This document shows positions 1 to 6,375 of a stretch of 14,855 bases of DNA, one piece after another. This stretch comes from Oscillospiraceae bacterium. Its GTDB lineage: Bacteria; Bacillota; Clostridia; Oscillospirales; Oscillospiraceae. A program made the translations under genes and the position numbers. Position 1 is the first letter of the stretch; every line of letters begins with the position of its first letter. The DNA lies in the NCBI GenBank assembly GCA_031288675.1, contig JAITQY010000183.1, forward strand, positions 1 to 14,855. The letters run 5' to 3'. The notes under the pieces are model-generated. The model ran no database searches and was not told where the DNA came from. It saw only the letters and a program-made list of their open reading frames with translations.

Positions 1-1
1 G

Positions 2-646
2 ACCGAAATAGGCAACGACTATATGGCAGAGTTCACTAACGTCACTCTGACGTTCAATTTTGGTTCGTCCGGCACTCTGCAAACGCAAATAGAGGAGGGC
101 GCTCCGGCTGACGTGTTCCTCTCCGCCGCTCAAAAACAAATGGACGCGCTTGCGGAAAAGGATTTGATTATTGCCGATACGCGCCGCAATTTACTTGTAA
201 ATAAAGTGGTTCTTATAGTTCCGGCAAATTCGGACAAAGGTATTACATCTTTTGAAGACGTAGCGACTGACAAAGTAACCGTAGCCGCAATCGGCGGCGA
301 GAACGTTCCGGTAGGCGACTACGCGCGCGAGGTATTTACAACGCTCGGAACGCTTGATACCGTACTGGCTAAGGCTTCGCTTGGCAGCGACGTTCGTCAG
401 GTTTTGTCGTGGGTCGAGAGCGGCGACGCTGACTGCGGAATCGTCTACGCTACAGACGCGGCAACTACCGGCGGCGTAACGATAGTCGCGGAAGCTCCGG
501 AAGGCAGCCACAAGGCTATCGTATATCCCGGCGCGGTAATCGCGGATTCCGCAAACGCAGACACGGCACAGGCGTTTTTGGACTACTTATCATCGCCTGC
601 GGCGGCGGCAAAATTTGAAGCCGCCGGATTTACAATCGCAGGTTAG
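2..646 (+). CDS. modA: Molybdate ABC transporter substrate-binding protein ModA (5' end missing)
   Basis: This is the periplasmic-binding-protein-type subunit that captures molybdate (possibly tungstate) outside the membrane and delivers it to the ModB permease. The reading frame is open from base 2, so the signal peptide and first residues lie outside the window; the first in-frame ATG at 23 is internal. The 214 visible residues carry ModA-typical segments: NFGSSGTLQTQIEEGAPADV near the start, then FLSAAQKQMDAL, NVPVGDYAREVF, DVRQVLSWVESGDADCGIVY and a C-terminal helix FLDYLSSPAAAAKFEAAGF. The order and spacing match type-II binding proteins of the ModA/WtpA kind. The TAG stop abuts the modB ATG, so the two genes are co-transcribed and probably translationally coupled. 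Molybdate versus tungstate preference cannot be read from sequence. Confidence 0.93.
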   Translation, partial: TEIGNDYMAEFTNVTLTFNFGSSGTLQTQIEEGAPADVFLSAAQKQMDALAEKDLIIADTRRNLLVNKVVLIVPANSDKGITSFEDVATDKVTVAAIGGENVPVGDYAREVFTTLGTLDTVLAKASLGSDVRQVLSWVESGDADCGIVYATDAATTGGVTIVAEAPEGSHKAIVYPGAVIADSANADTAQAFLDYLSSPAAAAKFEAAGFTIAG

Positions 647-1291
647 ATGTCCCCGATAATAATCTCGCTGAAAGTAACGGTCACCGCGACGGCGCTTGCG
701 TCGCTCGCGGGATTGTTTGCGGCGAAACAGGTCGTCAAGCTGAAGCGCGGACGCGCTTTGGCTGACGGCTTGCTGACGCTTCCGATGGTGCTTCCGCCGA
801 CAGTCACGGGCTTTTTGCTCCTGCTGATATTCGGGCGGAACGGACTGCTCGGTAATTTTTTGTTTGAGGTGGGCTTTCCCGTTGTTTTCACACTCAAAGG
901 AGCGGTAATTGCGGCGGCTGTGGTAAGTTTTCCGCTGATGTACCGTGCGGCGCGCGGCGCGTTTGAGGCGCTTGACCCCAGTCTTGTCGAAGCGGCGCGA
1001 ACATTGGGCTGCAGTGAAATCTACATCTTTTGGAAAGTTATAGTACCGTGCTGTTCACACGGAGTAGTCAGCGGAATGGTGCTTACGTTCGCACGCGCAC
1101 TCGGCGAATTCGGCGCGACCAGTATGCTTGCCGGAAATATGCCGGGCAAAACTCAGACTATGCCGCTTGCGATTTATTCCGCCGTACAAGGCAACCACCG
1201 CGAGAGCGTATATATTTGGGTCGCGATAACCGCCGGAATATCGCTTGTCAGCATAGTTCTGCTGAATTTGATTACCCGAAAAGACAGATGA
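647..1291 (+). CDS. modB: Molybdate ABC transporter permease ModB
   Basis: This is the integral membrane channel subunit of the molybdate importer (214 aa, close to the usual 220-230). Hydrophobic segments lie around residues 5-25, 40-62, 80-98, 138-160 and 188-209. The cytoplasmic EAA loop that docks the ATPase is clear at about 115-135 (EAARTLGCSEIYIFWKVIVP), followed by the family-typical RALGEFGAT at 150-158. The ATG follows the modA TAG with no gap and no good Shine-Dalgarno sequence, so translation probably depends on ribosomes ending modA. The expected ATPase gene modC does not follow; a tRNA gene starts 63 bases later. The ATPase must therefore be encoded elsewhere or be shared with another importer. 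Confidence 0.93.
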   Translation: MSPIIISLKVTVTATALASLAGLFAAKQVVKLKRGRALADGLLTLPMVLPPTVTGFLLLLIFGRNGLLGNFLFEVGFPVVFTLKGAVIAAAVVSFPLMYRAARGAFEALDPSLVEAARTLGCSEIYIFWKVIVPCCSHGVVSGMVLTFARALGEFGATSMLAGNMPGKTQTMPLAIYSAVQGNHRESVYIWVAITAGISLVSIVLLNLITRKDR

Positions 1292-1309
1292 AATCAGCGC
1301 AAAAAATAC

Positions 1310-1338
1310 TTGACAAAAACGAATAGTTGTGTTATAGT
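1310..1338 (+). promoter_or_regulatory. Sigma-A-type promoter of tRNA-Leu
   Basis: TTGACA (1310-1315), a 17-bp spacer, and TATAGT (1333-1338). The predicted start is near 1345, about ten bases before the mature tRNA 5' end. It lies just after the modB stop, so the tRNA need not depend on mod transcription. Confidence 0.8.
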
Positions 1339-1354
1339 GCTTACCGTTGAGTGT

Positions 1355-1442
1355 GCGCGAGTGGTGGAATTGGTAGACTCGCAAGATTCAGGTTCTTGTG
1401 TGCAATACGCACGTGGGGGTTCAAGTCCCCCCTCGCGCACCA
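1355..1442 (+). tRNA. tRNA-Leu (anticodon CAG)
   Basis: This is an 88-nt class-II tRNA with a complete cloverleaf. The acceptor stem is GCGCGAG (1355-1361) with CTCGCGC (1432-1438), followed by discriminator A and an encoded CCA (1440-1442). The D-loop has the leucine-type TGGAATTGGTAGAC. The anticodon stem CAAGA/TCTTG (1382-1386 and 1394-1398) encloses TTCAGGT, giving anticodon CAG at 1389-1391. A long variable arm lies around 1400-1413, and the T-arm is GGGGG-TTCAAGT-CCCCC. It decodes CUG leucine codons. It is the only tRNA here and is expressed from its own promoter. Confidence 0.97.
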
Positions 1443-1662
1443 CGTCGGAGCAAAGTCCGCTTTCTTTCGTTTTCCTCTGAAGCCGAAAACTGCGGACGCT
1501 CCCTTGTCCTCCTTTTCCGAATGAGAACCGCTTTGCTGGGTTTTCATTCGGGGAGGGGGCATATTTTTCGCAGTACCAGTCCCTGCCAGACGTTAGACAC
1601 GGCGGACAATAAGAATATAACTTACGGAGCCTTCAAGGCTCTGTAAATTTGTGTATTTTAAG
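1443..1662 (+). other. Non-coding, strongly folded trailer of the tRNA-Leu transcript
   Basis: No credible gene is present in the 350 bases between the tRNA and the next gene. The stretch is rich in inverted repeats. GTCCGC (1455-1460) with GCGGAC (1492-1497) encloses GTTTTC (1469-1474) with GAAAAC (1485-1490). A 12-bp stem with one G-U pair joins 1517-1528 and 1540-1551 over an 11-nt loop, and is followed by G-rich GGAGGGGGC. Two terminator-like hairpins come next (listed separately). It may be simply a processed 3' trailer or may contain a small RNA; nothing in it was recognised. Confidence 0.5.
1624..1644 (+). terminator. Hairpin, probable first terminator of the tRNA transcript
   Basis: ACGGAGCCT pairs with AGGCTCTGT (9 bp, one G-T) over a TCA loop. 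It is followed by AAATTTGTGTATTTT, a weak T-rich tail. Confidence 0.5.
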
Positions 1663-1692
1663 AAAAACGCGGGAGATCACTCCTGCGTTTTT
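1663..1692. terminator. Bidirectional factor-independent terminator
   Basis: AAAAACGCGGGAG pairs with CTCCTGCGTTTTT (13 bp including one G-T) over an ATCA loop, giving T runs on both strands. It can end the rightward tRNA transcript and the leftward GyrI-like gene, which stops about 100 bases away. Confidence 0.8.
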
Positions 1693-1792
1693 CATACTGA
1701 CCTCGCGTCCGCAGAAGCGCCTGAGCCATCTTTGTATAGCAAATGTCAAAGCAAATCACACACTGCGGAAAAGCGCGTGATAATTAGTGCAG

Positions 1793-2608
1793 TTACTCGT
1801 TGATAAAGTAGCAGTGGTCGAGTATAACGTTTGCGTCAGCGTCAGGAGCGGTCATACGCGGACAGGCGTAACGCTCAAAGAACCACCACGCTCCGTCTGC
1901 GTCAGGCTTGATTTCCAGCCCTGCGTCTTTCAGAGATTTGAGGACAAGATCGTCCTGACCGTAAATATCGGCTTCGGGTCCGTAAAGCCAGCAAACGCCG
2001 ATATGTTCTTGCGGTAAGTCAATGGAGCTGAAGCCGTCCGGTACGGCGGTATCTGCGGAGCAGAACATACCGATCCAATATTGGAACGGTTCATCGTCTT
2101 TGAAACGCATTAGTCCGATGTAGGCGTCGCTGTCTTCAAAGTAGTCGGAGCGGAAATTAGGCGCGTTTTCGATTGCGCTGAACCAATTGTTTTCGTGCCA
2201 TTCGCTCCATTTGCTGCTAAAATAACCGTTCACGCGGTCTTCGTCGCCGTATTTTTTGCCTATAAAACGTGTCGCAGGCAATGTCTGCTTGTAGCATTTA
2301 ACCGCCTTGATACTCGACGGAATGGCAAGCATTTCAACCGTAAGGTTTTCCGGATTGTCTGTCATGGCGATAATGTAACCGAAACCGCTTGACGCGTGTA
2401 CGGCGCAGTATGCTCCTTGCCTTAACTCCGCGAGCGAAGCCGCAGCAGTCAGGTCAGTAATTTTTTCGGGTGCGGCGTACTTGGTGTAGCTCTCGTCAAA
2501 CAGACCGAATATAGCCGCTCCGTTGGGCAATCCGAGCTCGTCCAAGGCGGGGTCGTGAGAAATTGTGAGCGGCCATACGCCGACATAAGTTGCCGTTAAC
2601 TGTTCCAT
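1793..2608 (-). CDS. GyrI-like (effector-binding) domain protein
   Basis: This is a 271-aa soluble protein with no signal peptide or membrane segment. The C-terminal half (about 108-270) resembles the GyrI-like/AraC effector-binding fold: YFSSKWSEWHENNWF (129-143), DAYIGLMRF (161-169), YWIGMFCSADTAVPDGF (177-193), DLPQEHIGVCWLYG (197-210) and DGAWWFFERYACPR (238-251). The N-terminal half (1-107) was not recognised and has no visible helix-turn-helix, so the protein is probably a stand-alone small-molecule binder or enzyme of this fold rather than a DNA-binding regulator. The start is set by TAGGAGGTTTGCA directly before the ATG. It is monocistronic, with its own promoter 24 bases upstream and a terminator downstream. 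Ligand unknown. Confidence 0.85.
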   Translation of the reverse strand: MEQLTATYVGVWPLTISHDPALDELGLPNGAAIFGLFDESYTKYAAPEKITDLTAAASLAELRQGAYCAVHASSGFGYIIAMTDNPENLTVEMLAIPSSIKAVKCYKQTLPATRFIGKKYGDEDRVNGYFSSKWSEWHENNWFSAIENAPNFRSDYFEDSDAYIGLMRFKDDEPFQYWIGMFCSADTAVPDGFSSIDLPQEHIGVCWLYGPEADIYGQDDLVLKSLKDAGLEIKPDADGAWWFFERYACPRMTAPDADANVILDHCYFINE

Positions 2609-2631
2609 TGCAAACCTCCTATTTTTTAACT

Positions 2632-2660
2632 AATATACCAGACTATTCCAGAAATTGCAA
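2632..2660 (-). promoter_or_regulatory. Promoter of the GyrI-like gene
   Basis: Read leftward: TTGCAA (2660-2655), a 17-bp spacer, TATATT (2637-2632). The predicted start is near 2625, giving a leader of about 17 nt that is nearly all ribosome binding site. Confidence 0.75.
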
Positions 2661-2754
2661 GTGAAATTTTCGCGTGATAGCAGTACGCTCCTAAAGTGTT
2701 TGTATAAAATAGCTTATTTTAACTGTAAATAATTTAGAATATTGCAAAAATATC

Positions 2755-2782
2755 TTGACAAATTGCGACAGACATATATAAT
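2755..2782 (+). promoter_or_regulatory. Consensus promoter with no protein gene behind it
   Basis: TTGACA (2755-2760), a 16-bp spacer, TATAAT (2777-2782): both hexamers are perfect. The transcript would start near 2789. No open frame with a ribosome binding site follows; a folded stretch and a strong hairpin end about 175 bases on. Confidence 0.7.
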
Positions 2783-2788
2783 GATACA

Positions 2789-2965
2789 CATAAATTGAAT
2801 AAGTTTTATAGTGGCGTGACTATTACAGACAGCAAATTTATAATGCCAGCTAACGGGGGTACTGTCAGACAGTAATACGCCGAAAACGCATCAAAGAGAC
2901 ACGTTATTTTTGGATAAGCATTATAGTAGAGTAAAACGGCGGAGGCATTTGCCTCCGCCGTTAAG
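2789..2965 (+). ncRNA. Candidate structured non-coding RNA, about 175 nt
   Basis: The unit is bounded by a perfect-hexamer promoter and a GC-rich hairpin, and no frame in it looks coding. Visible pairing: GGCGT (2813-2817) with ACGCC (2877-2881), ATTAC (2822-2826) with GTAAT (2872-2876), and GACAG (2828-2832) with CTGTC (2862-2866), stacked into one arm with a GACT bulge and a small internal loop. A possible outer helix joins GTTTTA (2803-2808) and TAAAAC (2932-2937); the latter overlaps the terminator stem. CTGTC could instead pair with a second GACAG at 2868-2872, a switch-like alternative. It was not recognised as any riboswitch or small RNA family. It could also be decayed DNA that folds by chance. 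Confidence 0.4.
2935..2962. terminator. Strong perfect hairpin
   Basis: AACGGCGGAGGC pairs perfectly with GCCTCCGCCGTT over an ATTT loop. Rightward it is followed by AAGTTGTG (weak tail); leftward by TTACTC. It most likely ends the rightward RNA unit and possibly also the leftward small gene that stops at 3151. Confidence 0.65.
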
Positions 2966-3067
2966 TTGTGTAATCCATTCTCTGTCTGTCCGTGAACCCT
3001 CAGCAATGTGTTCCCGAGTCCTGAACAAGTATAAATATCGTCATTTTTCACAAAAAAATAAAAAGTG

Positions 3068-3096
3068 TTGACATTAATTTATGTTTATGTTAATAT
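3068..3096 (+). promoter_or_regulatory. Possible rightward promoter, antisense to the small gene
   Basis: TTGACA (3068-3073), a 17-bp spacer, TAATAT (3091-3096). Transcription would start near 3103 and run antisense into the 3' end of the leftward small gene. The region is AT-rich, so a chance match is possible. Confidence 0.4.
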
Positions 3097-3150
3097 ATGT
3101 CATAAATAATAGATTATGTCTTGTCCACCAACTCCCGTAATCGCGCTCCT

Positions 3151-3432
3151 TTAGATTTCCTCTAACTGGTTGCGAACATCCGTAGATACTGTATTTGTGA
3201 TTTCGTACATCACTTGCTGGTAGGAGTCCTCAGCATACGATGTAACCGTAAGATCAACGGTGATGTGTCCGGTCACACCTTTCTGCACCGTTACTCCCCC
3301 TGATGAAATCGAACCGTAGCCCGAAGTAAATTCCACATTGGAATAATCGTTGGATGACAGTGCGTTAAGCTCCTTGCCCGCAGTTCCCGTCTGTTGCTCG
3401 AAACCGTATTCGAGAATTTTGATTGCCGCCAT
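3151..3432 (-). CDS. Small uncharacterised protein (93 aa)
   Basis: I do not recognise this gene with confidence. The start is placed at the ATG at 3432 (MAAIKILEYGF), which has AAGGAG 11 bases upstream; the GTG four codons earlier overlaps that site and is unlikely. The protein has a low-complexity Ser/Gly/Asn middle (about 25-50), then an alternating hydrophobic strand GHITVDLTVTSYA and a helix ending in VSTDVRNQLEEI. The strand-then-helix C-terminus is faintly like the Asp23/Gls24 fold but lacks its last strand. No signal peptide or membrane segment is visible. Past the TAA the same frame reads RSAITGVGG before the next stop, so the gene may be C-terminally shortened. It stands alone among AT-rich gaps. 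Confidence 0.55.
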   Translation of the reverse strand: MAAIKILEYGFEQQTGTAGKELNALSSNDYSNVEFTSGYGSISSGGVTVQKGVTGHITVDLTVTSYAEDSYQQVMYEITNTVSTDVRNQLEEI

Positions 3433-3639
3433 AATTTGATACACTCCTTTTTGGTTTTTTATTATTTGTTAAACGCCACAAATTTTCAATGTTCGTCATA
3501 AACATCGTCATAGTGACATTATAACCATCAATATGATTCGGATAGATAACTATAATTTAGGTATCAAATTTACATATAATAATTTATAAAATCTATGTAT
3601 TCGACATTATATAAGACTGTTAGGGATTGGAAGCGGACA
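3433..3639. other. AT-rich intergenic stretch
   Basis: Very AT-rich sequence between the small leftward gene and the decayed rightward frame. TATAAT-like words occur (around 3551 and 3575 rightward, 3523-3518 leftward), but none has a good -35 at the right distance. No gene or clear structure was seen. Confidence 0.4.
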
Positions 3640-3921
3640 TGACGTTGACCATTACAAGAATGAGACCCATGCATCGGTTGAGATTACTGACACAACAATC
3701 AAAGATAGTCTTGAAAAGCACATGAGCAACAGCAGTCAACAATTCCATGTTTCGAGGTCACGGGAGTAAGTGATATTCCAACCACGGTTAATGTGTTCCT
3801 AAAGATGCTGAAAATCCAGACAAACGGCGGCACGACAAACGTAATCAGCAACCAAACGGCTGCGGCGGATTCGCAGGGCAATATACAACCGTCAAGCGGA
3901 AAACTTAATTTCTTGTCTTAG
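3640..3921 (+). pseudogene. Decayed rightward reading frame of unknown family
   Basis: Two protein-like stretches lie in adjacent frames. The first, in the frame read from 3640, runs DVDHYKNETHASVEITD and on through TTIKDSLEKHM to a TAA near 3770. The second, one frame over, runs from about 3720 through FEVTGVSDIPTTVNVFLKML and IQTNGGTTNVISNQTAAADS to the TAG at 3919-3921. Joining them needs a single frameshift around 3745-3755. No ribosome binding site or start is evident upstream. A symmetrical hairpin at 3951-3982 follows, as expected behind a real gene. The VEITDTTIKDSLEKHM part is reminiscent of YEITNTVSTDVRNQLEEI in the leftward small gene, so the two could be distant relatives. Low certainty. 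Confidence 0.3.
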
Positions 3922-3950
3922 GCTTAGTACTAACGATTACAGCAATCTAT

Positions 3951-3982
3951 ACGGCACAGGTGAAGATAAGCGCCTGTGCCGT
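3951..3982. terminator. Perfect 10-bp hairpin
   Basis: ACGGCACAGG pairs exactly with CCTGTGCCGT over a 12-nt loop. Neither side has a long T run (TGTGTTGC rightward). It sits between the decayed rightward frame and the end of the leftward HAD gene and may serve either. Confidence 0.5.
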
Positions 3983-4106
3983 TGTGTTGCGGTAGGAATT
4001 TGACTGAAAGAATTAGGATTATTTGATGCGTATATATTCTTTCTCCCAAGCGTACAGCTGCGTATAAGTTCAGCAAACTCCGCAATACACTGTATAACAG
4101 CGCGGT

Positions 4107-4718
4107 TCAGATTCGCTTTGACCGTCGGCGTACCGGCAGCACTCCGCGTGCCAAAGCAAGACCGTGAATCAGACGGTATGTTTCATCTAAACCTTTTGCC
4201 CGAAGAATATTTTCGCCAACGCAGCTGCGGTTATAGCGCGCGTCTATACAAATTGGCGTAACCGTTTCGGGCACGGAGTAGATGTTTACAGGCTCGTCGT
4301 CCACAAGCACGTCTATCCTGTATGCCAGACAGGCGTCGCGCTTACTGCCCGGCAACTCGCTGTCGCAAAATACGACGCGCTGAAACAGAATTTTATTACG
4401 CATTAGCCAGCCGCGCACCAGCAGACGCATAATGCGCCCTTTCAAACCTCCGCGGCAAGTATATACGCGTTTTGTTATAATAAAAACTTTATGACCGTCT
4501 TTCTTGAGCTTACGTAACAATTCCCTCGCGCCTGTTCGCGCGGGCTGAATTGTAGAATATTTCAGCAAATAACGCTTCCAGCGCGCTCGCAGCAACTCGT
4601 CGGAACAGTGAAAAATATCGCGTGTATCGTTTAGCTCGGAATGACGAAGCTCTCGGTTGAAACGGTAGAATCCGCTGATGTTCGTTAGCACGCCGTCTAA
4701 GTCAATGCCAATGTTCAT
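4107..4718 (-). CDS. HAD-superfamily hydrolase, NT5C-like phosphatase
   Basis: This is a 203-aa soluble protein with the haloacid-dehalogenase phosphatase motifs in order: motif I D6-L-D8-G-V-L-T at the N-terminus, motif II T82 in FIITKR (79-84), a motif III lysine at K126 in SKRDAC, and motif IV D140-D141 in VDVLVDDEP-like context (IDVLVDDEP, 135-143). The DLDGVLT start and length recall the 5'(3')-deoxyribonucleotidase/NT5C group, including many uncharacterised bacterial members, so substrate is open. The region between motifs I and II is a helical cap. The C-terminal 20 residues are very basic (VRRRSKRI). The start is the ATG at 4718 with AAAGGCGG upstream. It has its own promoter and no operon partner. 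Confidence 0.8.
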   Translation of the reverse strand: MNIGIDLDGVLTNISGFYRFNRELRHSELNDTRDIFHCSDELLRARWKRYLLKYSTIQPARTGARELLRKLKKDGHKVFIITKRVYTCRGGLKGRIMRLLVRGWLMRNKILFQRVVFCDSELPGSKRDACLAYRIDVLVDDEPVNIYSVPETVTPICIDARYNRSCVGENILRAKGLDETYRLIHGLALARGVLPVRRRSKRI

Positions 4719-4773
4719 TGCTTTCCGCCTTTCATTGTTTCCTTTGAAAAAGAAAGTGTTTCAGAGCTAAATC

Positions 4774-4802
4774 AGTCTATCATATTTTATAACACCTGTC
4801 AA
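4774..4802 (-). promoter_or_regulatory. Promoter of the HAD hydrolase gene
   Basis: Read leftward: TTGACA (4802-4797), a 17-bp spacer, TAGACT (4779-4774, 4 of 6 matches). The predicted start is near 4767, giving a leader of about 50 nt. Confidence 0.55.
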
Positions 4803-4849
4803 TTAAAAAAATGATTATTTATTTGTGCGCTTGATATTTTTTTATTCGC

Positions 4850-4881
4850 AAAGTCCGGAGATACCGGACTTTCTTTTGTTT
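4850..4881 (+). terminator. Factor-independent terminator with no obvious upstream gene
   Basis: AAAGTCCGG pairs perfectly with CCGGACTTT over AGATA (4850-4872) and is followed by CTTTTGTTT. It is oriented rightward, yet no rightward gene precedes it. It may insulate the operon promoter downstream or be left over from a lost gene. Confidence 0.7.
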
Positions 4882-4926
4882 AGACTGATTAATATGTTGT
4901 TAAATATCGAATTATAAAATAAAATC

Positions 4927-4955
4927 TTGCATTTCATTAAAAAATATGATATAAT
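4927..4955 (+). promoter_or_regulatory. Promoter of the IbrA/IbrB-like operon
   Basis: TTGCAT (4927-4932), a 17-bp spacer, TATAAT (4950-4955). The predicted start is near 4962, giving a 5' leader of about 95 nt that is AT-rich and ends in AAGGAGG (5043-5049), six bases before the ATG. Confidence 0.75.
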
Positions 4956-5055
4956 GCACAAAGTACTTGAAAAACAAATACTATATAATCCTATTTTAGA
5001 TAAATAAACTTGATAATGAATATTTGTTTTTATTGCGCGGTTAAGGAGGGGGTGT

Positions 5056-6375
5056 ATGGGAAAGAAATATCTCAGCCAAAATGTTCTGGAAGCCTTTATG
5101 GAAAGGATAGCATATATTTTTGAAAAATTTGACCACATTATTGTTGCGTTTTCAGGCGGCAAAGACTCCGGTCTGATGCTGGAACTGATAAATCTGTATT
5201 ATGAACAGCATCACCCCGCCTCCAAAGTCTCCGTATATCATATTGACTATGAGGGCGGATATCAGTATACAATGGATTACGTAAACCGTTGTATGGGCAA
5301 ATATCCCTACTTTGACTATTATCATCTTTGTATGCCGGTTTCCGCCTCCTGCGGAGTATCTATGTACCGCTCCACTTGGATGCCGTGGAATCCTGAGGAA
5401 AGGGCGCTTTGGGTCAAGGATATTCCTCCCGGAGCTATTTCGCTGTATAATAACCCGTTTAATTTTTTTGAAGTCGGTATGTCTGATTATATATTTCAAA
5501 ATAAATTCGGTAAATGGTTGCACGAGAAAAGCGGCGCGAAACGCACCGCCGTATTGGTGGCTATACGCACGCAGGAAAGCCTCCACCGCTATCACGCGGT
5601 TACGCGCAGCAATTCATTCCGTATGTTCGGCACAATCGCCTACAGCACGCGTATCGCTATGAACGTATATAATTTCTACCCGCTGTACGATTGGAGAGCG
5701 GAAGACATTTGGACTGCTAACGCTAAGTTCGGCTTTGACTATAATAAACTGTATGACCTGTTCCATCTGTCTGGAGTTCCTCTGGGTGAGATGCGCGTGG
5801 CTAACCCTTTTCACGATTGCGGAGTGGAGGCTCTGAAACTGTACAGGGCTATTGAACCCGACACTTGGGGGCGTTTAGTCGGACGTATAAACGGAGCTAA
5901 TTTTGGCGCTATCTACGGCGGCACCAAAGCGGTCGGATATAAGGAGGTTTCTCTGCCGGAAGGGCATACGTGGAAAAGCTACGTTACTTTCCTCCTGAAA
6001 ACACTTCCGAAACAAACGCGTGATATTTATTTGCGTAAATTTGAAGCTTCATTTAATTATTGGCTTATAAAGGGCGGCTCCTTACCGGCAAAGACGGTTA
6101 ATGCGCTGCGCAGCACAAACATCGCGTTTGAGAGCTTGGGTAAACCGTCAGGTAATCGGAAATACACCAGCGAATACGAGGTCGTTCGCTTTGCCGAGTA
6201 CCCTGATGACATACCGCCTAACATAAAGGATTTCCGGCTGCTGCCAAGTTATAAACGGATGTGCATAACCATACTTAAAAATGATACCTCCTGCAAATAT
6301 ATGGGGTTCAGTCAGACAAAAGATGAATTACAGAAAATAAAGGAGGCTCTTGACGTATGGAACCATCTTTCATAA
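5056..6375 (+). CDS. IbrA/YbdN-like PAPS-reductase-family protein (DUF3440)
   Basis: A 439-aa soluble protein of the adenine-nucleotide alpha-hydrolase (PP-loop) superfamily. The ATP-pyrophosphatase loop SGGKDS is at 33-38 after a hydrophobic strand. Further family signatures are DYEGGYQYT (64-72), AIRTQESLHRY (169-179), YPLYDWRAEDIW (208-219) and FHDCG with a following helix. Together with the ParB-like gene overlapping its 3' end by 19 bases, this matches the E. coli IbrA/IbrB (YbdN/YbdM) arrangement. IbrA/IbrB were described as activators of immunoglobulin-binding eib genes in some E. coli; the chemistry is unknown. It is related to, but not the same as, CysH and DndC. Strong ribosome binding site AAGGAGG fixes the start. 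Exact biochemical role is not deducible. Confidence 0.85.
   Translation: MGKKYLSQNVLEAFMERIAYIFEKFDHIIVAFSGGKDSGLMLELINLYYEQHHPASKVSVYHIDYEGGYQYTMDYVNRCMGKYPYFDYYHLCMPVSASCGVSMYRSTWMPWNPEERALWVKDIPPGAISLYNNPFNFFEVGMSDYIFQNKFGKWLHEKSGAKRTAVLVAIRTQESLHRYHAVTRSNSFRMFGTIAYSTRIAMNVYNFYPLYDWRAEDIWTANAKFGFDYNKLYDLFHLSGVPLGEMRVANPFHDCGVEALKLYRAIEPDTWGRLVGRINGANFGAIYGGTKAVGYKEVSLPEGHTWKSYVTFLLKTLPKQTRDIYLRKFEASFNYWLIKGGSLPAKTVNALRSTNIAFESLGKPSGNRKYTSEYEVVRFAEYPDDIPPNIKDFRLLPSYKRMCITILKNDTSCKYMGFSQTKDELQKIKEALDVWNHLS

Larger units (their letters stand above)
4719..5055. other. Intergenic control region between HAD gene and IbrA-like operon
   Basis: 337 AT-rich bases without a supported gene. They hold the leftward promoter of the HAD gene, a rightward terminator hairpin of unknown ownership and the rightward promoter of the IbrA-like operon, each listed separately. 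Confidence 0.6.

Noticed and set aside
1341..1562. 73-aa leftward frame containing ARGDLNPHVR
   Set aside because: It is the antisense of the tRNA-Leu gene, a familiar source of spurious proteins, with no ribosome binding site.
2806..3051. 81-aa leftward frame
   Set aside because: It runs through the strong hairpin and the candidate RNA, has no ribosome binding site and an unnatural composition.
3151..3432. Firm assignment of the small protein to Asp23/Gls24
   Set aside because: Only a strand-helix pattern is shared; the last strand and the family's TGL motif are missing from the reading frame.
4842..5162. 106-aa leftward frame
   Set aside because: It crosses the terminator and operon promoter and overlaps the IbrA-like start; AT-rich chance frame.
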